The position numbers and the translations under genes were made by a program. 64,000 nucleotides of DNA, from the NCBI RefSeq assembly GCF_014851395.1, contig NW_024044681.1, positions 4,154,409-4,218,408 of the forward strand. The letters are read 5' to 3'. Within the stretch, counting starts at the first letter, position 1; every line of letters starts with the position of its first letter. The notes under the pieces were generated by a model. That model did no database searches. It saw only the letters and a list, made by a program, of their open reading frames with translations, and had not been told where the DNA came from. The DNA comes from Micropterus salmoides (Eukaryota; Chordata; Actinopteri; Centrarchiformes; Centrarchidae). Shown here piece by piece: positions 1-11,314 of this stretch.

Positions 1-680
1 AAGTTAGTTGGTGGAAACTTGTTTGTCTGTGATTTACAACAGAAAGACGGATGTCACATGTTTGCACATTCAGCTGATCTGTTTTGTGCTGAATGAAGGT
101 TGAATAATAACAAAGAAATTATTATTATCAAACTACGAGAGGAAGCTTTGTGAGAACTGAACAGGACCCTCAGAAGTGTTGCAGAAAGTCTCTCTCTTGG
201 TTTTGAGTTTTCATCCAGCAAAAGAAAAGCTGAGTGAATCTGAAGCTTTTCTTTCTCTCCTCAAAGCTTCAGCCTTGAAAATTTTCCACTTTCCTGTTAA
301 ACAGATGAACTCAGACCCTGAACTGGCGTCCTTCAGCCCAACCACCTCGTTTCTCTCCCGTCCTCCCCGTTTACTCTCTTTATGGCTTCATCCATCAACT
401 AAAGCAGCGCTTTGCTGCAGCCTCGGTAGCCGGCAGTCCTCTCCAGATCTCTGCCTCTCTTTCCTTCACCTGCTCGTTCTTCTTCTGTCGCATCTCATTA
501 ACGTGATCCCGAGATGAAGCAGAAGAAACGCAGAAAGTGAATGAATGGTCATTAGGAGGATGCTGGTGGACGCAGAGACGCCTCCCGGATTAAAAACCGT
601 CCTCGGGGAGTCAATCAGGATTCATCATGACGCATTCAAATGTCAACAGTTTGTGGAGGAGCTATCAGAAATCTATATCG

Positions 681-681
<1 letters not shown>
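1..681. other. No gene recognised
   Basis: Unique-looking sequence. A 113-codon open frame at 176-517 (+) shows no domain, no signal of splicing and only compositional Ser/Leu richness, so I do not call it a gene. Confidence 0.6.

Positions 682-717
<36 letters not shown>
682..717. repeat. (TG)18 microsatellite
   Basis: An uninterrupted TG run of about 36 bp. It opens short frames of alternating Cys-Val on the plus strand, which are not genes. Confidence 0.97.
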
Positions 718-720
<3 letters not shown>

Positions 721-1020
721 TGCATAATGAGAAGCTCAGTCTGAACGTGACATGTTTACAGTCATCAGCAGTCACTGAACGCATCATATTGACAGTCACT
801 GTGATCAATACAGTGACCGAACGTTACAGATGGGGAAACTAATCACATGAAATTAGCTCCATGTGGTGAAGGGATGTCACATTTTTACATATTCAGCGTG
901 GCGTTTGGTTATAATGCATTCAACGCCGTGTCTGTTTTGGTTTAATTAAAAAAAATTATTAGAATTCTTCAAACACCTTCACAAAATCTTATTAACGTAC
1001 CTAAATTCCTGACCCTGGCA

Positions 1021-1110
1021 CCGCACTGGGACTTATATGGTCGTTTTGGAGTCACTGACGCTCGACCTATTTTGTGGTTCAGGTATGAGGACGTGTTGGT
1101 GGCAAATATG
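1021..1110 (+). repeat. Dispersed repeat fragment, shared with 57255-57330
   Basis: The stretch resembles 57,255-57,330. Both carry a 'tcgttttgg' core, then 'cctattttgt' or 'cgtattttgt', then 'gacgtgttggt' and 'caaa' in the same order and spacing. This is internal evidence for a diverged dispersed family. Its class is unknown. Confidence 0.55.
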
Positions 1111-1757
1111 TGGACGGGGTGGACAGGCCCTCTCGTGCACGGTGTCCACATCTCTGACACTTATTTTAACTCCATTTTGGGTTCCTGTGTGATGGTTAAG
1201 TTCTCCAAGTCATTTGAGGACAGTGTCAGCTGATCGATAGCAACACTGTAACCGTGGTTACTGTGATGGCCATGTGCTAAATGCCTCAGGCATATCTGTG
1301 AAAAACTTTAATTCAAGGAGGTCATTCAAGGTAAAAAAAAAAAATACAGTGAAGTATTATTAACAGGTTCATGTTTTATAAATTCAGATTTACAATAAAA
1401 TGTCATTTTAATACCAAAAACCAAACTGTCCCCGTATGTGGACATCATGCAGTTTATCTGTTCTAATTTTATAAAGATGTGAGGAATTGTATTCTATTTT
1501 AATAAAACAGACATTTAACAAATATGTGAACATAAATAACAATGCAAACCTGCCTATTACAGCATTAAGTGGCAACTATTGTCTGCTTTACGGCCTTTAC
1601 AAGAAACAAGAATAAATATTGTTCTCACACACTGTAAAGAAATCAGCTTTAACTACAACTATATCATCTGTTGTTGGATGTTGATCTGAAAAACTGAGAT
1701 GAGGATGAAAACACGGGTTTCTGCACACATGTAACTACAGTTATAAACACATGAGTG

Positions 1758-1910
1758 TTTTTCCAACCCGTTCTCACTCCCAAGTCGTCACAAAGAGCCA
1801 TCGTCGTCGTTTTAACCCAAACCAGGATCTTTTCTTAACCCTAACCAAGTACTTTCTGTGCCTAAACCCAACCAAACTGCAATGTTTCATGACTTAAATG
1901 CATAAAGCCG
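1758..1910 (-). repeat. Dispersed repeat of unknown class, minus orientation
   Basis: Contains 'ttttaacccaaaccagg' followed by 'cctaaacccaaccaaac' and 'aatgtttcatgact'. The reverse complements of these motifs occur in the plus-orientation copies near 10,955, 15,635 and 24,490. It belongs to the family described in the findings. Confidence 0.55.
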
Positions 1911-2237
1911 CAAAAGCATAATAATCCATAGTGTCAGGTGTGGTATTTTACTCCTTTGTTGCATGGTGTCCACATACTGGCACAGTTAAATCATTTAAAA
2001 ACAGAACAGAATTTGGAAAACTTTGTAAATGGATTCATATTTTAGCCCAATTTTAAGTTCTAAAACGAATAAAAATGAACAAGAGGGTTAAAAATTCTAC
2101 TGGCCAAGCATTTTTTCCCCGCCAAAATAACAAATTGTCATTTTGTGTTTTGTTGGTTTGGTTTCTACACCTGGTCACTGTCGCCACATTACGCTGGGAG
2201 CTAGCTAGCTAAATGCTAGAAACACTCCAGGAGAAGT

Positions 2238-2298
2238 GGAAGACGAGGAGGAGGAGGAGGAGGAGGAGGAAGACGAGGAAGAGGAGGAGGAGGAGGAA
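2238..2298. repeat. (GAG)n purine tract
   Basis: About 60 bp of almost pure GAG/GAA on the plus strand, interrupted twice by 'gacgag'. It encodes a run of Glu in one frame. A homopurine/homopyrimidine mirror tract like this could form triplex DNA, but that is inference. Confidence 0.95.
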
Positions 2299-2664
2299 GT
2301 TTGCTGTCGTTTAGCTGCTGGGACGTGTGAAACTGCACAAACACTGATGATGGATGGGTCCACTCGCTGGTTCATCCCTCCTCTTCTAATTAATCAGAGT
2401 GAGACGTCAGCAGACGCTCAGTGAGAGAGGAATTATTTAAAAAGCCTTCAGGAGGAGAGAGTCCAACACAATAATTACCTTCACCTCAGGAAGGAAACGC
2501 TCTCACATCAGTATTCCAGCCGGCTCCAGACTTTCATTAAAACCAATGAAAAACAGTGAGAGGCCGATCGATGGAGTTCAGCTGCTGAACTCCTCGCTCG
2601 CACAGAAACTCAGCATATATAAATATTTTACAAAGGCAAAGAAAAGTCTGACAGACCTCACATG

Positions 2665-2700
2665 TGGACTCCAGGTGGACTCCAGGTGGACTCCAGGTGG
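2665..2700. repeat. 11-bp tandem repeat, 3.3 copies
   Basis: The unit 'tggactccagg' occurs three times in perfect tandem plus three further bases. It is a small minisatellite with no coding meaning. Confidence 0.93.
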
Positions 2701-4370
2701 CAAAAACAACATGCAGCATTTATTTAGCCGATGCTTTCGTCCAACTCCACTTCCAACAAGCTGCATTTCAGCCTAAACAGAGCAGGAGCCATCAGGTAGC
2801 GAGGGGCCGGTGCAGGCTGAACAGGAGAGAGCGAGTATAGAGCTGAACCAAGGGGGCACAGCCGCAGTCTGGTTTCAGTCAGGATGTGTATCAGAGTCTG
2901 TCAGCAGGAATCTGCAGCAACAACGCTTTAATCAAACCTGACGGGACCCAGAACCTGATGCTTCACACACCAGAGGCCAAACTCTGACAGCACTCGCTGT
3001 TTCCTGGGGGGTAAGGTCTCCACGGCTGCCCCTCAGCAAGGACCCAGAACCAGATGTCCCAGAGTCGACCTTCGTCCGGGTTGACGTTAGGGAGGGTGAT
3101 GACGGCATCAGAGAGGTGAACTCTGAGGTCTCTCCTGAGAGAACACAGGATCAGGCCGATCACCTGCTGCTGCAGCCGGACTCGTGTTGCTTTCACAGAC
3201 TGCACGTTCACTGGCCTTCTGTCTAAGAACTCTGACAGCACACGCAAACATTTTCTTTATTGGAAAATCATTTTCTTCATCAGGATTCCCATCAGCACGA
3301 GCTTGAGCTGCATGTTCATAAGAAATCACTGGAGCATTTTCTCCGAAGCTGCAGCAGGTAACAGGAGCGTCTGTCACTCAGAAAACCAAATAGCAGTATT
3401 AAGTAGGTCAGAATGACAGTGTAACTGCTGTGGGGACATGGGTGGGGGGGTGGAAAATATTTGAAAGAACACATTAGCCTGTTTTAATTCATTCGCCACC
3501 TGCTTTTAACCTTCCTTGGATAACTGAGACCTTTCCAGTACTCAGCATGTCTGTAACGTGATGTAACAGCATTTCTTCCTGTAATTTGCGAGCGTTGTGT
3601 CTTCTTTACTCACGGTGAAGAACTTCGAGCCTTGGCTGCTACACGAGCTGGGTCCTGTCTGAGCCGCAGCGAGCAGCTCAACATGTGGAACGTTTAACGT
3701 GACCCGCTGCTCATCCCCGGCCTCCGGTCATGGCTGAAAACCGGCCTATTCCGGTCCCCGGCCGATCGGTCGGTTTGTTTCCATTCAGAAAATGTTTTTG
3801 TTATTGAAGCACTTGAATAGTTTTTTATTAGTGGTGGGGCATCAGACACCGAGGCTTTGTCACGTCCTTCAGCACCTGGCGGCCTGCATGGATCTTCATG
3901 TTGGGGAAAACTCTCCTCTTCTCTCTCCAGCATTAATCCGGCCTCATTTGTCAGCTGACAGTTTTTACCTGCAGACCTGAGCTCAGGTGACGACTCCTCT
4001 CAGCTCCCAGCTCTGTTTTCTAATTATCTCCCCCACGCTCTCTTTCTTCTTCTTCTCCTCCCCTCTGCCCTCCATCTCTCTGGCCTCCCTTCCCTCCGGC
4101 TGGGTGACAGAGGCGGATTAATTCAGAAACCGTCTGCAGCGCCGCAGACTCTCGCTGTGATGCTGATCGATGGCGTCCAGTTTTTGTTTATCTGAGGCGA
4201 CGGCAGGAACACACACAGGAGCTGCAGGAGAAAAGCTGCATTACTCCAGCTGTGCTCCAGCTGACGTCCGATTAAGTCCTTCAGGGATCAGATATGATTG
4301 TTACACTGTGCACATGTAACAAAGGAACGTAAAGGAACGTCTTTATATTGTGTACCAGCCCGTCACTCCT
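2701..4370. other. No gene recognised
   Basis: Mixed-composition sequence. Two overlapping minus-strand open frames at 2963-3377 have no recognisable domain. A pyrimidine-rich stretch lies at about 4028-4085. I see no repeat or RNA gene here. Confidence 0.55.
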
Positions 4371-4640
4371 GACTCATCACATATGGACGTTTGGTCGAGA
4401 CCCGTTGGCGTCGGGTTTGTTCAGGAACGCTACCAGTGTGTGAAGGAGGTGGTTTGGAAAGCGGCCTCACAGCTGAATGTTTTTAACGTGTCTAACGTTG
4501 TTATTTTGATCTTTTCCTAAATCTAACCAAACGGCGACATTTCACAACATTAACATGTACTTTTACCGAACGTCGCATATTTATTGTTGCTAACTTCACC
4601 ACGTTGAAACACTAAAGGGAACCCAGGGCGCTCAAAAAAG
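4371..4640 (-). repeat. Dispersed repeat of unknown class
   Basis: The end motif 'tcacatatggacgtttggtc' with 'cccgttggcgtc' closely matches 24,305-24,345, where the text is 'tcacatatggacgcttggtc' with 'cccattggtgtc'. The inner part holds 'ttcctaaatctaaccaaac' and 'gcgacatttca', which is the reverse complement of the inner motif at 24,484-24,510. The two motif sets have different relative orientation, so this may be two fragments or an inverted-repeat element. Confidence 0.5.
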
Positions 4641-5790
4641 ACGCCATGGGGTTCAAACGGGTTCCTGTGTGTGGCGTGGGAAAGGTTTGTTCCAGCGTCA
4701 GGAAGCAGCTCTCTGCTCGCATTTCTGAGCTTCTCTAGGATTTCTCCAGGTGGTTGAGACGAGCTGTTCTGTAACGGAGCTCACTGGAACCGAACCTTTT
4801 AGAAAGAAGAAATCAAAGACAGAACCTGGACTCTGTATAAACTGGTGTCTGTCCTCAGGAGCTCGGACTCACCTGTCCTTCACACCTGCTTGTTTCTGTT
4901 TCGTTCCCTGTGCAGCCCCGAGGTGATACAGCACTGTGCAGACATTAAAACCCTCCCCCTCCTCCCTGTGCCACCTCCCCTCCCCCCTCCTCCTCCAAGG
5001 AGCCTCACAGTCACTCCGGCTTTATCCTCCGCTTTCTATTTATAGTGCTGCACCTCCCCTCTCGCTACAGAAAAACAGATTGTTTTCTAATGTGGTCATA
5101 AAGCAAGGGAAGAAGGCCAGCAGGAGGAGGAGGAGGAGAATCATCACCCTCACAGGCTCAAATCAAAACTCTGCATTAAAGACCAAACTGAAACACTGAG
5201 CAGGCTGATCTGTTCCTCTTTCAACAGAATGTTTGTCGGTCGAGAGGTTTTCTGCAGCCGAGGAAACATCAAACTAGAGGCAGCAGCAGGAAACGCTGAC
5301 GGAGAATTTGGCCTGAAAACATTCATAAAATGAAATAAACTTCTGCGCATAGCGGCCGAAGTCACGGCGTGGAGCGAGACTCGTGTCTCTGAGGACGCCT
5401 TCAGCGAGGGGTCGTCACCGGTCAGTCCTGCTTAAAGGGTTCAGCAGTTTTAAAGCACGTACAGATGAAAAGCCACGGCAGTAATCACAGTACAGGGTCA
5501 GCAGACCTGCCGCCCTCCACACATCACGGCCTAAATCAGGAGACCCCCCCCGACACTGTTGTGTTGCATTCTAGTGAAGTGATGGAGTCATTTTGTTCTT
5601 CTAATGCCGGAGCATCTGTTTATCTGCAACACCGGAGGGGACACAGCAGGGGGTCTGGGGTTTGGTGAGTTTTTATTTATATAAAGGGGAACACTCAATT
5701 CAGGCAGCAGATGAGGATTTAAAATATAAAAATAAATGTAATATACACAACTTATATAACTGAAGCCAGAGGTATATATTGTGTATGTAT

Positions 5791-5792
<2 letters not shown>
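4641..5792. other. No gene recognised; small GGA run
   Basis: Contains a pyrimidine-rich stretch (4950-4998) and a short (GGA)n run at about 5121-5140. Short open frames across it lack domains. Confidence 0.55.
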
Positions 5793-5825
<33 letters not shown>

Positions 5826-5838
5826 TATATATATATAT
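5793..5838. repeat. (AC)14 followed by (AT)n compound microsatellite
   Basis: About 28 bp of AC pass directly into an 18 bp alternating AT run. The short frames through it are alternating Thr-His (+) or Val-Cys (-) artefacts. Confidence 0.96.
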
Positions 5839-5887
5839 TTATATTTGAAGGCGGGTACTCATCATCCATCCTTGATCCCTTGTGCTG

Positions 5888-6026
5888 CGACTTACATTTG
5901 AGGAACAACATAGAAGCAGAGCATGAAATAGAACACGAGGTCTGCAGCCGACAACACATACTAGCACATATCACATCAGTGGGTAAATACCTGGGGAAGG
6001 AAGGAAGCGTTAACAAAAAGTACATG
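5888..6026 (+). mobile_element. Fragment of the short element also nested at 54299-54503
   Basis: It aligns colinearly with 54,341-54,490. Shared landmarks are 'gacttacatttgag', 'aacaacata', 'gacaa', 'catactag', 'catatcacatca', 'gatacct' or 'aatacct', and 'gttaacaa'. The text 'tttatccaaagagacttaca' in the other copy resembles a short interspersed element widespread in teleosts. The 5' part is missing here. Confidence 0.65.
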
Positions 6027-6044
6027 TCAGAGGCTCAAGGCGTT

Positions 6045-7872
6045 ATCAACTCAACTTTATTTATTTATTTATAAAGCACTTTCAACACCACAAGTGGAAC
6101 CAGAGTGCTGTACAGAAGGTATAAAAGAGAAAATAAAAACAGAGACAAAACACACAGCAAACATATAACACACACAAGTTACAGAGCATTATCAAATGCT
6201 AAAGAAAACAAATAAGTTTTAAGTGCACTCTGAAAAGTACTCAATGAAGGACAGGTTTTTACAGACAGAGGAAGGTCATTCCTCTGTTAAGAGCCTCGGA
6301 GCAGCAACAGAGTAAGTCTGATCACCTTTTCATTTTAAACGGGACAAGCAATTGATCATTTGAGCGCAGAGATCTACTGGATTGACAGCGGCTGATTAAA
6401 TCAGTAACATACTCTGGTGCTAGGCCATGCAGAGACTTAAAAACATACAACAACGCTTTGTATTGAATTCTGTATCGTAACCAATGTAATTTAACTAACA
6501 CCGGAGTAATGTGCTCTCTCTTCTTAGTACCCGTTAAAAGTCTGGCAGCTGAGTTCTGAACGAGCTGCAAACGGGAGAGAGAAGCCGGACTCACACCCAG
6601 ATACAGCACTACAATAATCCAAATGGGGTGACACAAAGGCATGAACAACCTTCTCCATATCCTCAAAAGAGAGGATAGATTTCAATTTAGATATTGATCT
6701 AAGATGGAAGAAACTATTCTTAACGACAGCATTGATTTGCCTGTCAAATTTAAGCTCAGAGTCAAAAATGACACCAAGGTTCCTCACGCTAGACAGTTTT
6801 TTCCCAGAAAACAACCCCAGGCAGTCATCATCCACACACCCCTTATTTCCAAATAAAATCTTCTCGGTCTTATCCTTATTTAATTGGAGAAATTTATTCG
6901 CAAGCCAACACTTAACTTCAGCCAAACATGCATGAAGAGACTGATTGGCACATTTATGCCCATGTTTCAATGGTAAGTAAATTTGAGAATCATCCGCATA
7001 CAAATGATACTGAATCCCAAATTTCTCCAAAATCAAACCTAGAGGGAGCATATAAAGGGAAATAAAATTGGTCCCAGTATAGAGCCCTGTGGAACCCCAC
7101 ACAGAAGAGGGGTAACGGAAGAAAAATAATCCCCTAAACTGACTGAAAAAGTCCTATCCTTCAAATAGGAAGAGAACCATTTCAGGGCTAAGCCCTAAAT
7201 ACCAACCTGATTCCTAAGACGATCAATGAGAATGTTATGATCAACTGTATCAAATGCCGCTTTAAGATGTAACTAAAGCAAAACAACACGGTTTCCAGAA
7301 TCAAAACCTCGTAGGATATCATTAGAGACCCTCAAAAGAGCAGATTCTGTACTATGACCAGCTCTAAAACCTGACTGGAATCTATCGGAAATCTTATTCC
7401 TCATTAAAAAGTCATTAAGATGTGCATTTACAATTTTTTCCAATATCTTAGAAATAAAAGGTCATTTTGAGATTGGACGAAAACTACTCATGTCAGAGGT
7501 GTCTAAACCGTTTTTTAAAAAGGGGCTGAATAACCGCATGCTTAAAACTAACAGGAACAACACTAGATGACAAGTTAATATTCATAATAGTCAGAATACT
7601 CGGGCCAATTGAATCAAGTACCTTCTTAAACAGAGAAGAAGGGAGCACATCACCAGGAGACCTGGTGGGCTTCATGTGAGCAGTTATATCAGTTAGCTGC
7701 TGCAAAGAAACAGGCATCAAACTAGTTAATTTGTTCGTAGGGTCAACAGAAGGAATCAAATCAATGCCAACAGATGAAAACTGAGATCTAATTCCATCAA
7801 CCTTACCAATAAAAAAGTTTAAGAACTCTTCACACATGTCAGCAGAAGGAGTGAATGAAAGAGAGGGACGCC
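6045..7872 (-). mobile_element. L2-type LINE, 5'-truncated, minus strand
   Basis: A degraded non-LTR retrotransposon read from high to low coordinates. Its 3' UTR lies at about 6045-6320 ('actttatttatttataaagc' on the plus strand) and the reverse transcriptase remnant is at 6322-7870. It is 5'-truncated: only RT and the region after it remain, with no endonuclease domain in front. At about 7870 the LINE text stops and a different repeat begins. The family assignment to the L2 clade rests on recognising the C-terminal RT region. Confidence 0.85.
6322..7870 (-). pseudogene. Broken LINE reverse transcriptase (L2 clade)
   Basis: Three overlapping or adjacent pieces in different frames make up one decayed reverse transcriptase. 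The upstream piece (7493-7870) has the RT N-terminal region, including 'CEEFLNFF' and 'SPGDVLPSSLFKKV'. The middle piece (6524-7102) has the catalytic 'YADD' box in 'HLYADDSQIYLP', then 'LNKDKTEKILFG' and 'NLGVIFDSELKF'. The downstream piece (6322-6666) has 'RLQLVQNSAARLLTGTKK' and 'HGLAPEYV', typical of the end of L2 ORF2. The pieces are separated by stops and frameshifts (7103-7492 has no single open frame). It cannot make a working polymerase. In an active element it would copy LINE RNA at the target site. Confidence 0.88.
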
Positions 7873-8110
7873 CCTGCTCTGATGGCGTGCGGTAGCTCAT
7901 TCCACCATCGAGGTGTCACAGATGAGAACAGGGACTGAGGTCGCTTGTGTGAAGGGATGGCAGAGCCAGGCGGCGTTCATTGGAGGAGCGTAGCGACCCA
8001 GAATTTTATGCACACACTTGGATAAAAAAGTAGCCCGTCGTCTCCCGACTCCACCTCCGCCGGTGGAAAGAGTACCGGTGGAAAGAGTACCGGCAGCAAT
8101 GCAAAAACAC
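7873..8110. repeat. Probable second repeat fragment at the LINE 5' break
   Basis: The text 'gtagctcattccaccatcg', 'gagaacagggactga' and 'gcagagccaggcggcgttc' resembles a dispersed fish repeat, and it begins exactly where the L2 sequence stops. It includes a perfect tandem duplication of the 15-mer 'cggtggaaagagtac' at 8061-8090. The class is not established. Confidence 0.45.
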
Positions 8111-8735
8111 ACACAGTGTATGGCAACTGTTGAAAGCAGAATTTTGGGTTAGGTCCCAAAAAGAAAGAGGAAGGATGGTCACGCTAATTTGTTAATCCAC
8201 TGTAGGGGAAGTTCAAGTTGGGCTAGCTACACGGCTAACTGAGCTAACTCGCTAATGGCAGCAGCAGTTAGCGGTTAGTCTGGTGATATGGACAGGCGGC
8301 CTGCTCTGCTGGTCGCTCTGACGCTGAAGGTCCACAGGCGCAGACTCGTTCCTGAGGCATGATGGGACAACACATTCTCATCTCAATGCGTCATTACTGA
8401 CGCTTTCAGGCAGCGAGACAAAGCGTAGGGATTTTACGCTAAAGGTGCCCTTCAGCGTCCGTATGAAACGCCCCCGTTTGTTACGTGGCAGCAACACAAG
8501 GGAGGCTAACCCTACCTGTGTGCAGCTGCATAAAGACAGTGACTTAGGTTTAGGTACTAACATTTCTGATGGTCATGGTAAGGGTACGGGTTTCAGGGGG
8601 CTGTCAACACCTTTATCACGAACATAGCTAGCTAAATAGCTAGCGCTAGCTAACTAGCACTTTTGGTCTGTACAGGACGCCCCCGGTGCATGTCACCCAG
8701 ACGCTAAAGGGTACTGGATCCGGGTCACGGCACCA
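8111..8735. other. No gene recognised; GCTAGC-rich palindromic patch
   Basis: GC-moderate DNA without an identified gene. At 8639-8650 there is a perfect 12-bp palindrome, 'gctagcgctagc', inside a run of GCTAGC/GCTAA motifs (8625-8658). Similar 'gctagctagctaa' text occurs at 2200-2212. Confidence 0.6.
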
Positions 8736-9161
8736 TGTGACGCCCTGTGGGGTCATGAGTGGGTGTGGCCTGTCTCTCTCTCTCTCCCTTTCTCTCTCTC
8801 GTAGAGGAAGAGCTGGTTGCAGTAACTCTGGGCACCTGGGCTAATTGCCCTATAGAGGATTTGGGACTGTCTTCTCATTCTTCAAGAGGCTGCTGTCAAG
8901 GGCCGGCTCCCTGGTTTCCCATTTAGTTTGGTTTTCTTTGGTTGGACTGTTGCGTTGTGGTATTTATCTTGTTTTGCATACTACAACACCTTCACACATA
9001 CGTTCATGCAACCATCATCCTGCACAGACACTTCTGAAACCAGACTACATACCTCATACTTTAATGTTAGTTTGAAATTAAATTTGGTTAACTTTGGTTT
9101 AAATAAACATATTTTTACAATGGGGTGTCTCCCTTTTGTTGTGGCCTTCTGAGCCAGGTCA
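8736..9161 (+). mobile_element. Candidate solo LTR
   Basis: The block starts 'tgtgacgccctgtgg' and ends 'gagccaggtca', giving the TG...CA ends of an LTR. It carries a polyadenylation-like 'aataaa' at about 9102 near the 3' end, followed by a GT-rich stretch. A (CT)n tract sits at 8771-8800. No flanking target-site duplication is obvious and no internal retroelement genes lie beside it. It could be another kind of repeat. Confidence 0.35.
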
Positions 9162-9945
9162 TCAGAATCAGAATCAGTTTTATTGGCAGGTATGTGTTCA
9201 CATACGAGGATTTTGACTCAGGATTGTACACTGCTCACGATGTGCTTACTCGTACAAAAATACCATAACAATAATAACATAATAATAAAATAAAATCAGA
9301 CACAAACTACAGAATAGACAACACTAATATACACACTATGAACAAAACAATATAGACATATTGACAAATAGTGCAGTAATCAGAGTGTGAAGGATGTGAG
9401 AGTAAACTATTATTCTCATTATGTACATGTTGAAGGTGGATATGATATACAGGTACACATACATGTACATATGTACACAGTGTGATAGAGCATAGTGCAA
9501 AGGATGCTGGAAAAAATAAATAAGACCTATGACCTAGGTGTATTGGTATACAGTATATACAATATGACAGTATGAACAGCACTGAAATAGAGAATGGTGA
9601 ATAAATAAATAATGAGTGGAAACCAGTAAACAGGTGCTGATTAGAGACAGAGTTACTGGGTTATTGCACAGCAATTGTTCCTGACACTGTGAGTCAGAAA
9701 TCAGCTGTTCATCAGACTGATGGCTTGTGGGAAGAAACTGTTCCTGAGTCTGTTGGTTTTGGCGTACAATGCTCTGTAGCGCCTCCCGGAGGGGAGGAGC
9801 TGGAACAGGTTGTGTCCGTGGTGAGATGGATCTGCAGTGATGTAACAGTACGTTTAGCATCAAATAACTACGCTTTGTCACCCTTTCTCAAATCGTCTGT
9901 ATATGACCCTGAGATGAGAACGGGCTGGATGGGACATTTGTAGAG
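9162..9945 (-). mobile_element. LINE 3' end fragment with (GATTCT)n tail (Rex1/Babar-like)
   Basis: Read on the minus strand, the element ends in a short (GATTCT)n-type tail; the plus strand shows 'tcagaatcagaatcag' and 'tttattggcaggtatgtg' at 9162-9195. Inside, 'ttgtgggaagaaactgttcc' and 'ggagctggaacaggttgtg' at about 9725-9820 are text I associate with abundant fish LINE 3' regions. The RT core is absent, so this is a strongly 5'-truncated copy. The Rex1/Babar label is from memory of the tail type and is tentative. Confidence 0.6.
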
Positions 9946-10635
9946 AAATTATTTTCACTCAGAGATTAATTAGAGTGAAACTCGTGGACGGACCGTAGAG
10001 ATGAAAGATCTGCGTGTTACTGATGGTTACATTATTGTTCCTCTTTAATTTATCCACTGAAGGAATCATTAGAAACCTGTTGGATCGTTAGGAAAAAGAA
10101 GTTCCACTTGTTTTTGTTTCATTTTATGTAGGTTATCATTATTTCTTCATTCTGTTGACTATTTCTTTTCTGCAGTTGGAAAGTCTTTGAATGTGGCCAG
10201 TACATCTGTTGTGTTAAAGGTAACACTCTGCAGCCGCTCTGAAGGTGAATCTCATCCATAATTCATCCTGACGTCTGCAATTACGCCGCTGTTGTAATGT
10301 AATAAAACATAAATGATGGAGCTGCTTCCAGTGGATTTTAATAATTCAGACAACAAAAGCAGAGTCGGGACCATCAGCGGTGCATTATGGGTAGTGAAGC
10401 TGAGATGTTAAATTCGATAAAGTTGATTTCTGTCACGGTTTTATAACTCTGCTGGAGAAGAAGAAGAAACGACTTGCTGCAGACCAGAGACACGTCTCTT
10501 CTTCTGTGGTTTTAGGCTGAGCTGTAATGCTCATCATTTATTCATCCTGAGAGGATCAGGTCAGGTTTGTTCATGTGATGTCAGTTTAGAAAGTCCTTTA
10601 ATTCTATCGGTCGGCGAAGAACATTGTGTGTTGTG
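9946..10635. other. No gene recognised
   Basis: AT-rich sequence with no domain-bearing frame, no tandem repeat and no element that I recognise. Confidence 0.6.
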
Positions 10636-10962
10636 AGAATTAGAATTAGAAAAGAACTCGATTCTCTGGCTTTAAAAACCACAGACCAAGTTCAAAGTCT
10701 CGGCGTTCTAATAGACTGAGATCTCAGCCTAAAACCAGAACAGCGTTGTGTCATCGTATTAAACTAGAGCCAGATAAAAGGTTCGGTGTTCTGGTCTTCC
10801 CAAAAAGACTGTTAAACAGCTGCAGCTGATTCAGAATGACGCTGCTAGAGTCTTCTCCAGAGGACAGAGCGCATCACTCCAGCTCTAAAATCTACCTCCA
10901 GTTAGTTACAGAAAAGATCTTAAATCACTGAATGGTTTAGGCCCCAAAGACTAGAGTCGTAA
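10636..10962 (+). mobile_element. L2-type LINE reverse transcriptase scrap, plus strand
   Basis: The reading 'QLQLIQNDAARV' at about 10,820-10,855 matches the conserved C-terminal L2 motif seen in the two other LINE remnants of this window. The preceding 'aagttcaaagtctcggcgtt' corresponds to the 'ARNLGV' neighbourhood. Stops and frameshifts break it. The 5' part and the 3' tail are both missing. Confidence 0.7.
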
Positions 10963-11130
10963 TTTGGTTAGGTTCATGAAAAGATCCTGGTTTGGGTTAA
11001 AATAAGCACTTTTGTAAGTTACAGTTCTAGAGTAAAAACATTCATTTTGACTTTTTGTTTGACAACAGAAACACAGGTCTCCTGGGTTAGTTATTATTTT
11101 TTTATTTATATATTTTTAATTAAATTACGT
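10955..11130 (+). repeat. Dispersed repeat of unknown class
   Basis: Contains 'gtaatttggttaggttcatg', 'aaagatcctggtttgggtta' and 'acacaggtctcctgg' in the same order as the copies at 15,635 and 24,490. It directly abuts the L2 scrap. Confidence 0.55.
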
Positions 11131-11199
11131 TCTTTTAAGATGTCTGTGAAGGTTCAGTCATAGTAATGCAATGAAGGTTAAAGTCCAGGGCAACTGGAC

Positions 11200-11262
11200 T
11201 TGGTTGAAGACACCGGAAGACGTTTCGTCCCTCATCCAAGAGACTTCAGTTCCGACTGACTG
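11200..11262. repeat. Short interspersed motif ('gacgtttcgtccctcatcc')
   Basis: The text 'ttgaagacaccggaagacgt' running into 'ttcgtccctcatccaagaga' matches a motif I recall as dispersed widely in fish genomes. Nothing else of the parent element can be recognised. Confidence 0.4.
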
Positions 11263-11279
11263 GTAGGGAAACTAGCTAT

Positions 11280-11314
11280 TTAGCTCCTTTGGTTTTTCCC
11301 ACCAAAGGAGCTAA
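11280..11314. repeat. Perfect 13-bp hairpin
   Basis: 'ttagctcctttgg' is followed after a 9-base loop by its exact reverse complement 'ccaaaggagctaa'. It is not followed by a T run and has no gene beside it, so it is not called as a terminator. Confidence 0.85.

Larger units (their letters stand above)
718..2237. other. Non-coding, with two dispersed-repeat fragments
   Basis: AT-rich intergenic or intronic DNA. The only structure I can support is two fragments of dispersed repeats, listed separately (1021-1110 and 1758-1910). No coding potential recognised. Confidence 0.6.

Noticed and set aside
2236..2424. Short frame with a long acidic Glu run
   Set aside because: Comes from a (GAG)n tract; the flanks show no coding signal.
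8639..8650. GCTAGC-rich palindrome as a binding site or origin
   Set aside because: A single 12-bp palindrome in a short low-complexity patch; nothing around it supports a function.
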